A stretch of 64,000 bases of DNA, taken from Clostridiales bacterium. GTDB lineage: Bacteria > Bacillota > Clostridia > Christensenellales > CAG-138. The notes under the pieces were generated by a model. The model saw nothing but the letters and a program-made list of their open reading frames with translations, had not been told where the DNA came from and did not search any database. A program made the position numbers and the translations under genes. Position 1 is the first letter of the stretch; every line of letters starts with the position of its first letter. Of this stretch, positions 1-7,836 are shown in pieces. The stretch covers positions 13,473 through 77,472 of the forward strand of contig SFNQ01000020.1 of assembly GCA_004554165.1 (NCBI GenBank). The letters are read 5' to 3'.

Positions 1-1030
1 CCGCAAGGTTCAGGAAATACACGCGGCCGCTGGCCGTGGCATAGATGACCTCCACAAGCTCCGGATCGTCCTTGGCGGACTGGTACATGTTCATGACGCG
101 CTTGGTGCTCTCCGGCCACTTTACGATCAGCGGCTGGCCGACCCAGAGGCTGCCCGTCCAGGTGCTGCTGTAATTGCTGCTGGTTCCGCGCATGATCTCG
201 CCGGTATCGACGCTCCATGCAACGCTGAGGGTTTTGTTGCCGACGCTGGCCGTGCCGTAGGCCGCGCCCTCGCGATAGTTGTTACCGCGGAAGGTAACAA
301 CACCCTCCATAGAGGTATACTCCTCGCCGACGCCAAAGGTCATCGGCGTTTCCCGCGTATAGCTTTCCACCTGTGTTCCGTTGACCTCAAGCGCAGTGGT
401 ATAGCCCCAGTTGCTGGGCTGTGTGCTGTCCACGGCGTGGGGCGTATCAAACTTTGGCGTAGGCGTAGGCTCCGGCGTGGGCTCCGGCGTGGGCGCAAGC
501 GTCGGCGTAGGCGAGGCAAAGAGGCTGATGCCACCGCCGCCCTGTCCCCCGTTTTCGCCGCCGCCCGTTCCCAGGATGAGATAGATGCCGACGCCGACCA
601 CCGCCACAAGCAGCACGAGCAGTACGGCAAAGCGGGGCTGGAAGCGCCTGCGCTTTTTCCTCCTTCTGCGGTGCGAACCGGAGGAGCCGCGCGGCGGCTG
701 GCCGCCGTTTCCTCCGCTGCCGCCTCCCGAATAGGGCCGGCTGGCGCTCTGCGCACGGGCCTGTCCGCTCTGGCTGCGATTGGGCATAGCCTGAGTGCTC
801 CGCTGCCGGGGCTGGGATTCGCTCTGGGCGCTGCGCGGCTGGCCCTGCCGGGCCGTCTGACTCCTGCGCTGTGAACGTTCCGCCGCGCTGCCGGCCGCAC
901 GGGCTGCGCGCTGTGGGCCGTTCTCCATGGTAAAGCCGAATTCCTGCCGGTCAATGCGCTGCTGCGCGCTGCGCCGAGGCGCGCCATATTCCTCCGGATA
1001 GCCGGAATTTCTCGACGGATCCGTTGCCAA
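1..1030 (-). CDS. Membrane-anchored PQQ-like beta-propeller protein (partial, C-terminus beyond window)
   Basis: The gene is cut by the left edge; 343 complete codons are visible. I chose a TTG start at 1030-1028 because GGGAGG lies 9 bases upstream (1040-1045). Residues 1-100 are a low-complexity cytoplasmic segment rich in Gln, Arg and Ser, followed by a basic stretch and one transmembrane helix (FAVLLVLLVAVVGVGIYLIL). A Pro-Thr linker of PTP repeats follows, then an extracellular domain with FRGNNYREG, SVAWSVDTG, SLWVGQPLIV and VIYATASGRVYFLNLA. That pattern resembles BamB/PQQ-type propellers of Clostridia, which are usually binding or scaffold proteins. A competing frame that opens further upstream gives only Arg/Ala-rich low-complexity protein and is not the gene. 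The function is not known. Confidence 0.8.
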   Translation of the reverse strand, partial: MATDPSRNSGYPEEYGAPRRSAQQRIDRQEFGFTMENGPQRAARAAGSAAERSQRRSQTARQGQPRSAQSESQPRQRSTQAMPNRSQSGQARAQSASRPYSGGGSGGNGGQPPRGSSGSHRRRRKKRRRFQPRFAVLLVLLVAVVGVGIYLILGTGGGENGGQGGGGISLFASPTPTLAPTPEPTPEPTPTPKFDTPHAVDSTQPSNWGYTTALEVNGTQVESYTRETPMTFGVGEEYTSMEGVVTFRGNNYREGAAYGTASVGNKTLSVAWSVDTGEIMRGTSSNYSSTWTGSLWVGQPLIVKWPESTKRVMNMYQSAKDDPELVEVIYATASGRVYFLNLA

Positions 1031-1172
1031 TTCTTTTTTCCTCCCATGCTTGCTGAATGGACGCCGCAAACCCTGCGGCGCCTGCTCTTACCCTGCCCCG
1101 CATCCCCGCGGCGCATACGGACGACATCCCTCCGCATGGCCGCAAAAGCGCGATCGTTTCCATACATAGGAT

Positions 1173-1181
1173 ATTATACCA
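1173..1181 (-). promoter_or_regulatory. Extended -10 promoter for the propeller gene
   Basis: On the minus strand the sequence reads TGGTATAAT, a perfect extended -10 element. It gives a leader of about 135 bases before the TTG start at 1030. No good -35 box is seen. Confidence 0.5.
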
Positions 1182-1217
1182 TTTGGGCGGGAAAAAGTCT
1201 GTTGTGGATTTGTGAAC

Positions 1218-2828
1218 TTATTGGGACAGGGGCGCGCGAAAACGGGCAATGATCCGCTCCGCCGCGCGTAAGCCGTCGATGGCCGCGCTGACGATGCCGC
1301 CCGCGTAGCCCGCGCCCTCGCCCACGGGATAGACCCCGTCGCAGGAGACGGAAATGCCGTCCGCTCCGCGCAGGATGCGAAGCGGCGCGCTTGTGCGGCT
1401 CTCCACCGCAGTCAGCACCGCATCCGGCAGATCAAAGCCCGAAAGCTGGCGCGCGAAGGCTGTCAGTCCGTCCGCAACGCCCTGGGCCACAAAGGCCGGA
1501 AGACAGTCCCGGAGATTGACGGGCCGAACGCCCGGCAGATAGCTGGGGCGGACGCCGGAAAAGGCCCCGGAGGCGCGGCGCAGCAGAAAATCCTCCACGC
1601 GGCTGGCGGGCGCCGTGTGATCCGCCCCGCCCGCCCGAAATGCCGCAGCCTCCAGCTTTTCGCAAAAGTGCAGTCCATCCAGCGCGCCGCCGCCGAAATC
1701 CTCCGGCCCCACCTGCACGATGATGGCGGCGTTGGCATTTTCGGCATCCCGCGCATAATCGCTCATGCCGTTGACCACCAACTGCTCCGGGCCGGAGGCG
1801 GAGGCCACGACCCTGCCGCCCGGGCACATGCAAAAGGTATATACGCCGCGCGCGCCGCTCCTTGCGCTCAGGTGGTATTCCGCAGCGCCCAGTCTTGGAT
1901 CCGCCGCAAACGCGCCGAACTGCGCCCGGTCAATGAGCGTCTGCGGGTGCTCTACGCGGCAGCCGACGGCAAAGGCCTTGGGCTGCATGGCAAGCCCCGC
2001 CCCATGCAGCATGCGGCAGGTATCCCGCGCACCCTGGCCGATGGCAAGCACCAGTGCGCCGCAGGCAAGGCGCTCCTGCCCGCCCCTCTGTTCAACGATA
2101 ATCCCGGACAGCCGCCCCGCCTCGCAGACGAGCCCGGAGAGCTTTGCCGAGAACCGTACCTCGCCCCCCAGTCGCTCAATCTCCCGGCGAAGCGAGGCCA
2201 CCACGCCGCGCAGCCGGTCGGTCCCCACATGAGGCTTTGCAAGATAGGCGATCTCCTCCGGCGCGCCGTGCGCCAGAAGGAGCTCCAGCACCTGGGCGCC
2301 GCGGGGATCCTTGCTGCGGCTGGTCAGCTTGCCGTCGGAAAAGGTTCCCGCGCCGCCCTCGCCAAACATAACGTTGCTCTCGGGGTCCAGCTGCCGCGCG
2401 GTCCAGAACCGTTCAACGTCCCGCACCCGCTCCTCCACGGGCCTGCCGCGCTCAATGACGAGGGGCCGGTAGCCATGTTTCGCCAGCAAATAGGCCGAAA
2501 ACAGCCCCGCAGGGCCCAGCCCCACAACGACAATTCTGCCCCGGCAATCCTCGCTCCCCTGGGGAAGCGCGGCTTCTGGAGGCGGCGCAAAGGCCGAAAT
2601 TTTCGCTCCGCCCCGGCGCAGCGCCCGCTGCTCCGCCTTCGGAGGGAGAGCGACAGCAACGTTGTATAGAAAGGAAATCTGCGCCTTATTGCGGGCATCC
2701 AGCGCGCGCCGCATCAGCCGCAGGCTCTGAATATCCCCAGACTGCACGCCGCAAAGGGCGGCCGCCTTCCGCCGCAGCTCTTCCTCGCCGGCCGAGAAAG
2801 GCAGCCGGATTCCGCTGATTTCGAGCAT
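1218..2828 (-). CDS. NAD(P)/FAD-dependent oxidoreductase, COG2509 family
   Basis: 536 residues. The start at 2828 (MLEISGIRLPF) follows GGAGGAGG with good spacing; an in-frame ATG 22 codons upstream has no ribosome site. Residues 1-80 form the small N-terminal domain typical of this family. A Rossmann FAD fold begins at VVGLGPAGLFSA (101-112) and is followed by the family signature FGEGGAGTFSDGKL (155-168) and a C-terminal GEGAGYAGGI motif. Such proteins are annotated as uncharacterised FAD-dependent dehydrogenases; the substrate is unknown. The gene follows cdaR by 96 bases on the same strand and may be co-transcribed with the c-di-AMP genes. Confidence 0.9.
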   Translation of the reverse strand: MLEISGIRLPFSAGEEELRRKAAALCGVQSGDIQSLRLMRRALDARNKAQISFLYNVAVALPPKAEQRALRRGGAKISAFAPPPEAALPQGSEDCRGRIVVVGLGPAGLFSAYLLAKHGYRPLVIERGRPVEERVRDVERFWTARQLDPESNVMFGEGGAGTFSDGKLTSRSKDPRGAQVLELLLAHGAPEEIAYLAKPHVGTDRLRGVVASLRREIERLGGEVRFSAKLSGLVCEAGRLSGIIVEQRGGQERLACGALVLAIGQGARDTCRMLHGAGLAMQPKAFAVGCRVEHPQTLIDRAQFGAFAADPRLGAAEYHLSARSGARGVYTFCMCPGGRVVASASGPEQLVVNGMSDYARDAENANAAIIVQVGPEDFGGGALDGLHFCEKLEAAAFRAGGADHTAPASRVEDFLLRRASGAFSGVRPSYLPGVRPVNLRDCLPAFVAQGVADGLTAFARQLSGFDLPDAVLTAVESRTSAPLRILRGADGISVSCDGVYPVGEGAGYAGGIVSAAIDGLRAAERIIARFRAPLSQ

Positions 2829-2924
2829 GGAAACCTCCTCCCGACAAAACGATTGCCCGGAGCCTGCAAGCATGCGCCGGGCAACAGAATGCAAACAGGG
2901 CGCTGCGAATACGCAGCCAGCCAG

Positions 2925-4211
2925 CTATCGGATCACTACCGTGACCGTAGCGACCGACGGGGTCAGAATCAGTTCCACCGTGGCCTCTTCATTGCGGACG
3001 AATACCGACAGCGGCAGCTCATAGGTGCCTGCGGTCAGGCCCGTGACGTCAACATCGACCTTGATATCGCTGCGCTTGACAAGCGCCAGCAGACTGACAC
3101 GTCCCTCCACCCGCAAATCGACCACGTTCGGCGTGACGGTGGCTTCCAGACCGTCGGAAAGTCCCGTAATTTCCACAGGAATCTGCGTGTGTTCCTGGAA
3201 ATCCGTCTTTTCACGAATGTCCAGCGCAACGGAAACCGTTGGCGCGTCAAGAAGGCGCACCCCCTCCGGCACAACCAGTTCGGCCTCAATGGTGGCTTTT
3301 TCGCTCATGCCGCTGACACTGAAAGGTTCCAGCGCCATGCTCTCCACCCCTTCAAGCACCGCCTGGTCACCGACAATGCGCACGCTCTGGGGCGTGGCGA
3401 CGGCAGAGGCCAGCTCAAAATTCGCCGCGAGCTTATCCGTGCCAAGCAGCGCGCCGCTCACATCCACCGGCACGTTTTTGACAGGATAGATCGGCAGGCG
3501 CACGGTGGAGGACGGGAGCGTTCCCACAACAATGTCGGAATTGACCACCTCATCATTCGCGTCATACAGGATGACGTCAAAGGTTCCGTAGATTGCCGAG
3601 GTGCGATCCGTAAGGTCAATCACGCATTCGGCATGCGTAACGCGGGCAATATCCGTTTTTGCGCCCTGAATATCCACCTTTGTGGTGCTGGACGCCGCGT
3701 CCATATCCGCCCAGTACCCCTCCGGCAGGTCGCCGCGGAAGGTACAGCTAACGGGAACGGTTTTGTTGACAAGCGAATCGATCTCCAAAGTGACGGTTGC
3801 CGGCATCACCTGCTGCACTACGCCAAACGCCGAGCTGATGGAGGCCTGAATGGGCAGCTCGTAGGTCTGCGGCTGGCTGATATTCTTGAGGCTGATGACG
3901 GCGGTAACGGAGCTCGGTGAAAGATCCGCATAGGTCGTAATCCGCGTGCGCACCGCAACGGAGACCGCCTCGAGAATCTCTTCCCGGTTGCCGCGCACGC
4001 AGAGCCCCTGCCCCATCAGCTCCGCCTCGCCGTCGAAGCTGGTCGTGACGTTGGAAAGGGTCTTCACGCGGTACGGGTTGAGGTCGGTCAGCACATAGCC
4101 CCAGAGAATCATGGCAAACAGCAGCGCCACGATCTTAACGGAAAGATTTTTTGTAAAAAAGCGTTTCAGCGCGGCAAGAATGCGCTCTTTTGTGATGTCA
4201 TGCTTTGTCAT
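2925..4211 (-). CDS. cdaR: YbbR-domain protein, CdaA regulator
   Basis: 428 residues. The start MTKHDITKER at 4211 overlaps the end of cdaA by 14 bases; upstream in-frame codons only read through cdaA. One N-terminal transmembrane helix (about residues 20-37, KIVALLFAMILWGYVLTDLN) is followed by an extracytoplasmic region made of several YbbR-like beta modules (recurrent V-x-G and LPV patterns). In Bacillus and Listeria this protein binds CdaA and modulates c-di-AMP synthesis. The third partner usually found beside the pair, glmM, is not present here; the FAD oxidoreductase follows instead. Confidence 0.88.
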   Translation of the reverse strand: MTKHDITKERILAALKRFFTKNLSVKIVALLFAMILWGYVLTDLNPYRVKTLSNVTTSFDGEAELMGQGLCVRGNREEILEAVSVAVRTRITTYADLSPSSVTAVISLKNISQPQTYELPIQASISSAFGVVQQVMPATVTLEIDSLVNKTVPVSCTFRGDLPEGYWADMDAASSTTKVDIQGAKTDIARVTHAECVIDLTDRTSAIYGTFDVILYDANDEVVNSDIVVGTLPSSTVRLPIYPVKNVPVDVSGALLGTDKLAANFELASAVATPQSVRIVGDQAVLEGVESMALEPFSVSGMSEKATIEAELVVPEGVRLLDAPTVSVALDIREKTDFQEHTQIPVEITGLSDGLEATVTPNVVDLRVEGRVSLLALVKRSDIKVDVDVTGLTAGTYELPLSVFVRNEEATVELILTPSVATVTVVIR

Positions 4212-5052
4212 GCTTTTCCCTCCGCTTTGCCCAGGAGAACGGCGCCGCCGACTTTTGCAGGAAGAGCTGCTCCAGAATATCCTGCAAGGCCTTTGCGTCG
4301 ATATAGCGCACCAGTTTACCGTCGCGGGCAATGGAAATCGCGCCGGTCTCTTCGGACACAACGATGGTCACGCTGTCCGAAACCGTGGATACGCCCAGCG
4401 CCGCGCGGTGGCGCGTACCAAGCTCTCTTGCAAGATTGATGTCATCCGACAGCGGCAGAAAACAGCCCGCCGCGGCAATGCGGTTGCCGCGCACGATCAC
4501 CGCGCCGTCGTGCAGCGGCGTGTTCGGCTCAAAAATGTTCTCGAGCAGCGCGCCGGTGAGCAGGCCGTCCAGCTTCGTTCCCGTATGGATGATATCGCCC
4601 AGCCCCGTTTTCTGCTCCACGACAATGAGCGCGCCCACCCGCCTGCGCGACATGGCAAGAACCGCGCGCTGCACATCCTGTATCATCTCCATGGAGGAGA
4701 GGGAGGTCGCGTCGAAGAGCGCGCTGCTAAGATTCTTGCCGCTGCGGCCAATCCGCTCGAGCATACGGCGGAACTCCGGCTGGAACAGCACCACCAGCAC
4801 CACAATGATGGTGCCGGACTTGAGGAACGCGTCCAGCAGCCAGCTCAGCGTATTCAGCTGCAACAGCTGACTGGCAACCGAGCACAGGAACAGAAGGCCC
4901 AGGCCCTTGAGCACCTCGTAGGCACGGGTCTCCTTGGTCCAGATGATTAGTTTATATAAAAGAACGCATATGATTATGATATCCAGCACATCGAGCCAGG
5001 TAAACTGGGCAAATCCGCTCGAAATTGCTTTGATGACCTCATCGTAAGACAA
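4198..5052 (-). CDS. cdaA: Diadenylate cyclase CdaA
   Basis: 284 residues, the usual length. Three N-terminal transmembrane helices (about 20-37, 48-66, 80-90) precede a DisA_N cyclase domain with the catalytic DGA (182-184) and RHR (214-216) motifs in the contexts LHDGAVIVRG and GTRHRAALG. It condenses two ATP into c-di-AMP at the membrane. The start is TTG (5052-5050) with AAAGGA 10 bases upstream. cdaR overlaps its end and a 77-residue ORF precedes it by 15 bases, so all three are probably one transcript from the promoter at 5327-5335. Second messenger level controls potassium, osmolytes and cell-wall homeostasis in related bacteria. Confidence 0.95.
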   Translation of the reverse strand: MSYDEVIKAISSGFAQFTWLDVLDIIIICVLLYKLIIWTKETRAYEVLKGLGLLFLCSVASQLLQLNTLSWLLDAFLKSGTIIVVLVVLFQPEFRRMLERIGRSGKNLSSALFDATSLSSMEMIQDVQRAVLAMSRRRVGALIVVEQKTGLGDIIHTGTKLDGLLTGALLENIFEPNTPLHDGAVIVRGNRIAAAGCFLPLSDDINLARELGTRHRAALGVSTVSDSVTIVVSEETGAISIARDGKLVRYIDAKALQDILEQLFLQKSAAPFSWAKRREKHDKA

Positions 5053-5067
5053 ATGCGCGCCGTCCTT

Positions 5068-5301
5068 TCACTCCAGGCTTTGATCGGGATTTTCCGTCTC
5101 TCCGGGCTGCTTGATGTGCCGCGCAGCGAAAGCCTCAAACTCCGCCACCGCCTCGCCGAGCTGCGAGGAGGTCAGCGACCCGGACTGTTCATACTCTGCA
5201 AACGCGAGGGCATTGAGGCGCTCCCGCGCCGCAGCTCCCGCCGCGTCCAGCTGCTGCTCTTCAAGCGGCAAATCGCCGACAAAGGTGATTTTTGTTTCCA
5301 T
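5068..5301 (-). CDS. Small acidic protein of unknown function upstream of cdaA
   Basis: 77 residues, rich in Ala, Glu and Leu. It starts METKITFVGDLPLEEQQ at 5301, with GGGAGAGG about 7 bases upstream and an extended -10 promoter just before it. It has no signal peptide or membrane segment and is predicted to be mostly helical. It is the first ORF of the cdaA transcript. I do not recognise the family. Clean RBS, promoter and spacing support a real gene. Confidence 0.6.
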   Translation of the reverse strand: METKITFVGDLPLEEQQLDAAGAAARERLNALAFAEYEQSGSLTSSQLGEAVAEFEAFAARHIKQPGETENPDQSLE

Positions 5302-5326
5302 AGGCCAACCTCTCCCAATCTGTATT

Positions 5327-5335
5327 ATTATAGCA
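5327..5335 (-). promoter_or_regulatory. Extended -10 promoter of the cdaA operon
   Basis: The minus strand reads TGCTATAAT, a perfect extended -10, 26 bases before the start of the 77-residue ORF. The -35 region is weak. Confidence 0.55.
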
Positions 5336-5489
5336 TACGATACATATATGGGGACATCCCAAATTTGAATTTATTATGGATTCTTTTCGTCCTCTGTGGC
5401 ATAAATCGAAACGGACGCATCCTCCCCTTCCTCCGGCTTTTTTCTCCCGGTTCGGCCTTGTTCCGACATGTTTTCATTTTACCATAACA

Positions 5490-5518
5490 TTGACAGGCTT
5501 TCCAATGGCCCCTACAAT
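5490..5518 (+). promoter_or_regulatory. Sigma-A promoter of nadE
   Basis: TTGACA (5490-5495), 17-base spacer, TACAAT (5513-5518). Predicted transcription begins near 5525, which rules out the upstream in-frame start codons of nadE. Confidence 0.75.
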
Positions 5519-5558
5519 GGAAAACAGAAGATTTTTCTGCTGGGAGGCGCTTGGTTTT

Positions 5559-7445
5559 ATGCGGTTTGGGCTTGTGAAGGTTGCGGTCGGCACGCCGGAA
5601 ATCCGGGTTGCGGATTGCGGTTACAACGCGAAGGCGATCATCGGGGTGATGGAACGCGCGGCCGGCGACGGCGTACAGCTGCTGACTCTACCGGAGCTGT
5701 GCCTGACGGGCTATACCTGCGGGGACCTGTTTTTTCAGGAGGCGCTGCAAAAGGCTGCCCTTGCGGGGCTTTCCGCTGTTCTCTCCGCTTCGGAGCGCTG
5801 GAACATGGTGGTCGTGCTGGGCATGCCGCTTGCCGGGTCCTGCGGCCTCTACAATTGCGGCGTGGTTCTGCAAAAGGGCCGCATCCTGGGCATTGTTCCA
5901 AAAACCTCCCTGCCAAACTACGGTGAGTTCTACGAAAAACGCTTTTTCGCCCCCGCACCGGAGCATGCGGATACCATCACGGTGCTTGGGCAGCAGGTTC
6001 CCTTCTGTAAAAGACTGCTGTTTGCCTGCCAAACCCTGCCGGAGCTTGTGATCGGCGTTGAAATCTGCGAGGATCTGTGGTCACCGCTGCCTCCCTCCAC
6101 GGCGCTTGTGCAGCGCGGCGCCAGCGTCATCTGCAACCTGTCGGCCAGCGACGAGGCCGTTACAAAGCCCGATTACCGGCGCACGCTGGTGCAGGTGCAG
6201 AGCGCCAGGCTGCTGTGCGGCTATCTGTTTGCAAGCGCGGGCGAGGGGGAAAGCACGACGGACGTGGTTTTCTCAGGCCACGACATGATCTACGAGAACG
6301 GCACACGGCTGGCGGAAAGCCTTCCCTTTGGCGAGGGCTATGCAGTGAGTGAGCTCGATCTCCCCTTTATCCTGCGCGAACGCAGGCGCATGGTGCGCTC
6401 CGCAGCGCTGACGGAGGACTTTACAACCGTGCCGTTTTCCCTGCCGCTTGTGGACACGCCCCTCACCCGCGACTGCTGGAAAACCCCCTTTGTGGCAGAT
6501 ACGGCGGCTGAGCGGGAAAGGCGCTGCGACGAGGTGCTCGCCATCCAGTCCCACGGCCTCAAAAAGCGCATCGCCCACACCGGCGTGAACAGAGTCGTTC
6601 TCGGCGTATCCGGCGGGCTGGATTCCACGCTCGCGCTCATCGTGGCAAAGCGCGCCATGGCGTTGCTGGGCCGCCCGGCCACGGACGTGCTGGCGGTGAC
6701 CATGCCCTGCTTTGGCACCACAACGCGAACGCGCAGCAACGCGGAAAAGCTCTGCGACGCCCTGGGCATCCCCTGCCGCACCATCGACATCACCGCAGCG
6801 GTCACGCAGCATCTCAACGACCTTTCGCACCCGCTGGACCTGCCGGACGCCGCCTTTGAAAACGCGCAGGCGCGGGAGCGCACGCAGGTTTTGATGGATC
6901 TTGCGAATATGGAAAATGCGCTGGTGGTGGGAACCGGCGACCTGTCCGAGCTGGCGCTGGGCTTTGCCACCTACAACGGCGACCACATGTCCATGTACGG
7001 CGTGAACGCGGGCGTCCCGAAAACGCTCATGCGCAGCATGCTCGGCATTCTTGCCGACCGCGAGGGCGGCGCGTTGGGCGCGGTGCTGCGCGACATCGTG
7101 GATACGCCCGTCAGCCCCGAGCTGCTGCCGCCAAAGGACGGGGAGATTGCGCAGGTAACGGAGGACCTGGTTGGCCCCTATGAGCTGCACGACTTCTTCC
7201 TCTACCACATGGTGCGCCGGGGCGAGGACCGGGAAAAGATACTGCACCTTGCAGGCTACGCCTTTGGCAGCGCTTACAGTCCGGAGACCATCATAAAGTG
7301 GCTGGACGTGTTTTACCGCCGCTTCTTCTCGCAGCAGTTCAAGCGTTCCTGCATGCCGGACGGGCCGCGCGTGGGCAATGTATCGCTCTCGCCGCGGGGC
7401 GACTGGCGCATGCCCAGCGACGCCTCTTCAATGGTCTGGCGCTGA
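5559..7445 (+). CDS. nadE: Glutamine-dependent NAD+ synthetase
   Basis: 628 residues, normal for the two-domain enzyme. The start MRFGLVKVAVG at 5559 has GGGAGG 11 bases upstream and lies downstream of the promoter. An N-terminal nitrilase-type amidase carries the catalytic triad E46 (LPELCLTGYTCGDL), K115 (VPKTSLPNYGEF) and C170 (GVEICEDLW). A C-terminal NAD synthase domain has the P-loop SGGLDST (351-357). It amidates deamido-NAD+ with ammonia channelled from glutamine. It is monocistronic and convergent with the exporter operon; a bidirectional terminator lies at 7728-7758. Confidence 0.95.
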   Translation: MRFGLVKVAVGTPEIRVADCGYNAKAIIGVMERAAGDGVQLLTLPELCLTGYTCGDLFFQEALQKAALAGLSAVLSASERWNMVVVLGMPLAGSCGLYNCGVVLQKGRILGIVPKTSLPNYGEFYEKRFFAPAPEHADTITVLGQQVPFCKRLLFACQTLPELVIGVEICEDLWSPLPPSTALVQRGASVICNLSASDEAVTKPDYRRTLVQVQSARLLCGYLFASAGEGESTTDVVFSGHDMIYENGTRLAESLPFGEGYAVSELDLPFILRERRRMVRSAALTEDFTTVPFSLPLVDTPLTRDCWKTPFVADTAAERERRCDEVLAIQSHGLKKRIAHTGVNRVVLGVSGGLDSTLALIVAKRAMALLGRPATDVLAVTMPCFGTTTRTRSNAEKLCDALGIPCRTIDITAAVTQHLNDLSHPLDLPDAAFENAQARERTQVLMDLANMENALVVGTGDLSELALGFATYNGDHMSMYGVNAGVPKTLMRSMLGILADREGGALGAVLRDIVDTPVSPELLPPKDGEIAQVTEDLVGPYELHDFFLYHMVRRGEDREKILHLAGYAFGSAYSPETIIKWLDVFYRRFFSQQFKRSCMPDGPRVGNVSLSPRGDWRMPSDASSMVWR

Positions 7446-7720
7446 GCCGCTGTTGCCAATGCAGGACGGATACGGCGCTGACGCGGCGCGTTGAAACAGG
7501 AAAGCCCGCGGCTGCGGCCCAAATATGAATTCCCGCGCCGGCAAAGCAGAGGCCCTTTGCCCGATTGGCCTTCGCGGCCTCTGCCCTCTCAAAAGCGGAA
7601 AAGGGATTTGCGGCAGAGCCAGTAGGCACAGAAAGGGCCATCGCCAGCTGGAGCGCGCCGCCGCCCAACCCCATCCCCGGGAGTTTTTGGAAAAACGAAA
7701 AAAGCGGCGTCAGTCCGCTT

Positions 7721-7809
7721 CAGAGTGTCAAAAAAGTGGCTGAACGCCACTTTTTTGAGTTTTACGGGTTTTGCCTCTCGCATTCGCTCCCGGGCGGCAA
7801 AACCCGCAA
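7721..7809 (-). repeat. Dispersed structured intergenic repeat, long copy
   Basis: Read on the minus strand this matches 50681-50732 over about 52 aligned bases with only a few differences. The conserved cores are GGTTTTGCCGCCCGGGAGCG followed by AATGCGAG, and CCACTTTTT. The copy here has about 37 extra bases, which supply the second arms of two hairpins (GGGTTTTGCC with GGCAAAACCC, and AAAAAAGTGGC with GCCACTTTTTT). It looks like a non-coding mobile or REP-like element. Confidence 0.65.
7728..7758. terminator. Bidirectional intrinsic terminator
   Basis: Perfect 13-bp stem (TCAAAAAAGTGGC pairing with GCCACTTTTTTGA) around a 5-base loop. It has T-runs on both strands and sits between convergent nadE and the exporter operon. 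Confidence 0.8.
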
Positions 7810-7836
7810 AGTACCGCTTGCCCTGTCCGGCCGCGC

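Larger units (their letters stand above)
7446..7836. other. Convergent intergenic region with a terminator and a structured repeat
   Basis: 391 bases between convergent genes. No credible ORF was found. It holds the hairpin at 7728-7758 and a repeat copy at 7721-7809. Confidence 0.6.

Noticed and set aside
340..1167. Minus-strand frame of 275 codons over the first gene
   Set aside because: Arg/Ala/Ser low complexity; the overlapping TTG frame has RBS, membrane helix, linker and propeller sequence.
7446..7836. Possible small protein genes in the convergent spacer
   Set aside because: Open frames there translate the structured repeat and lack ribosome sites.
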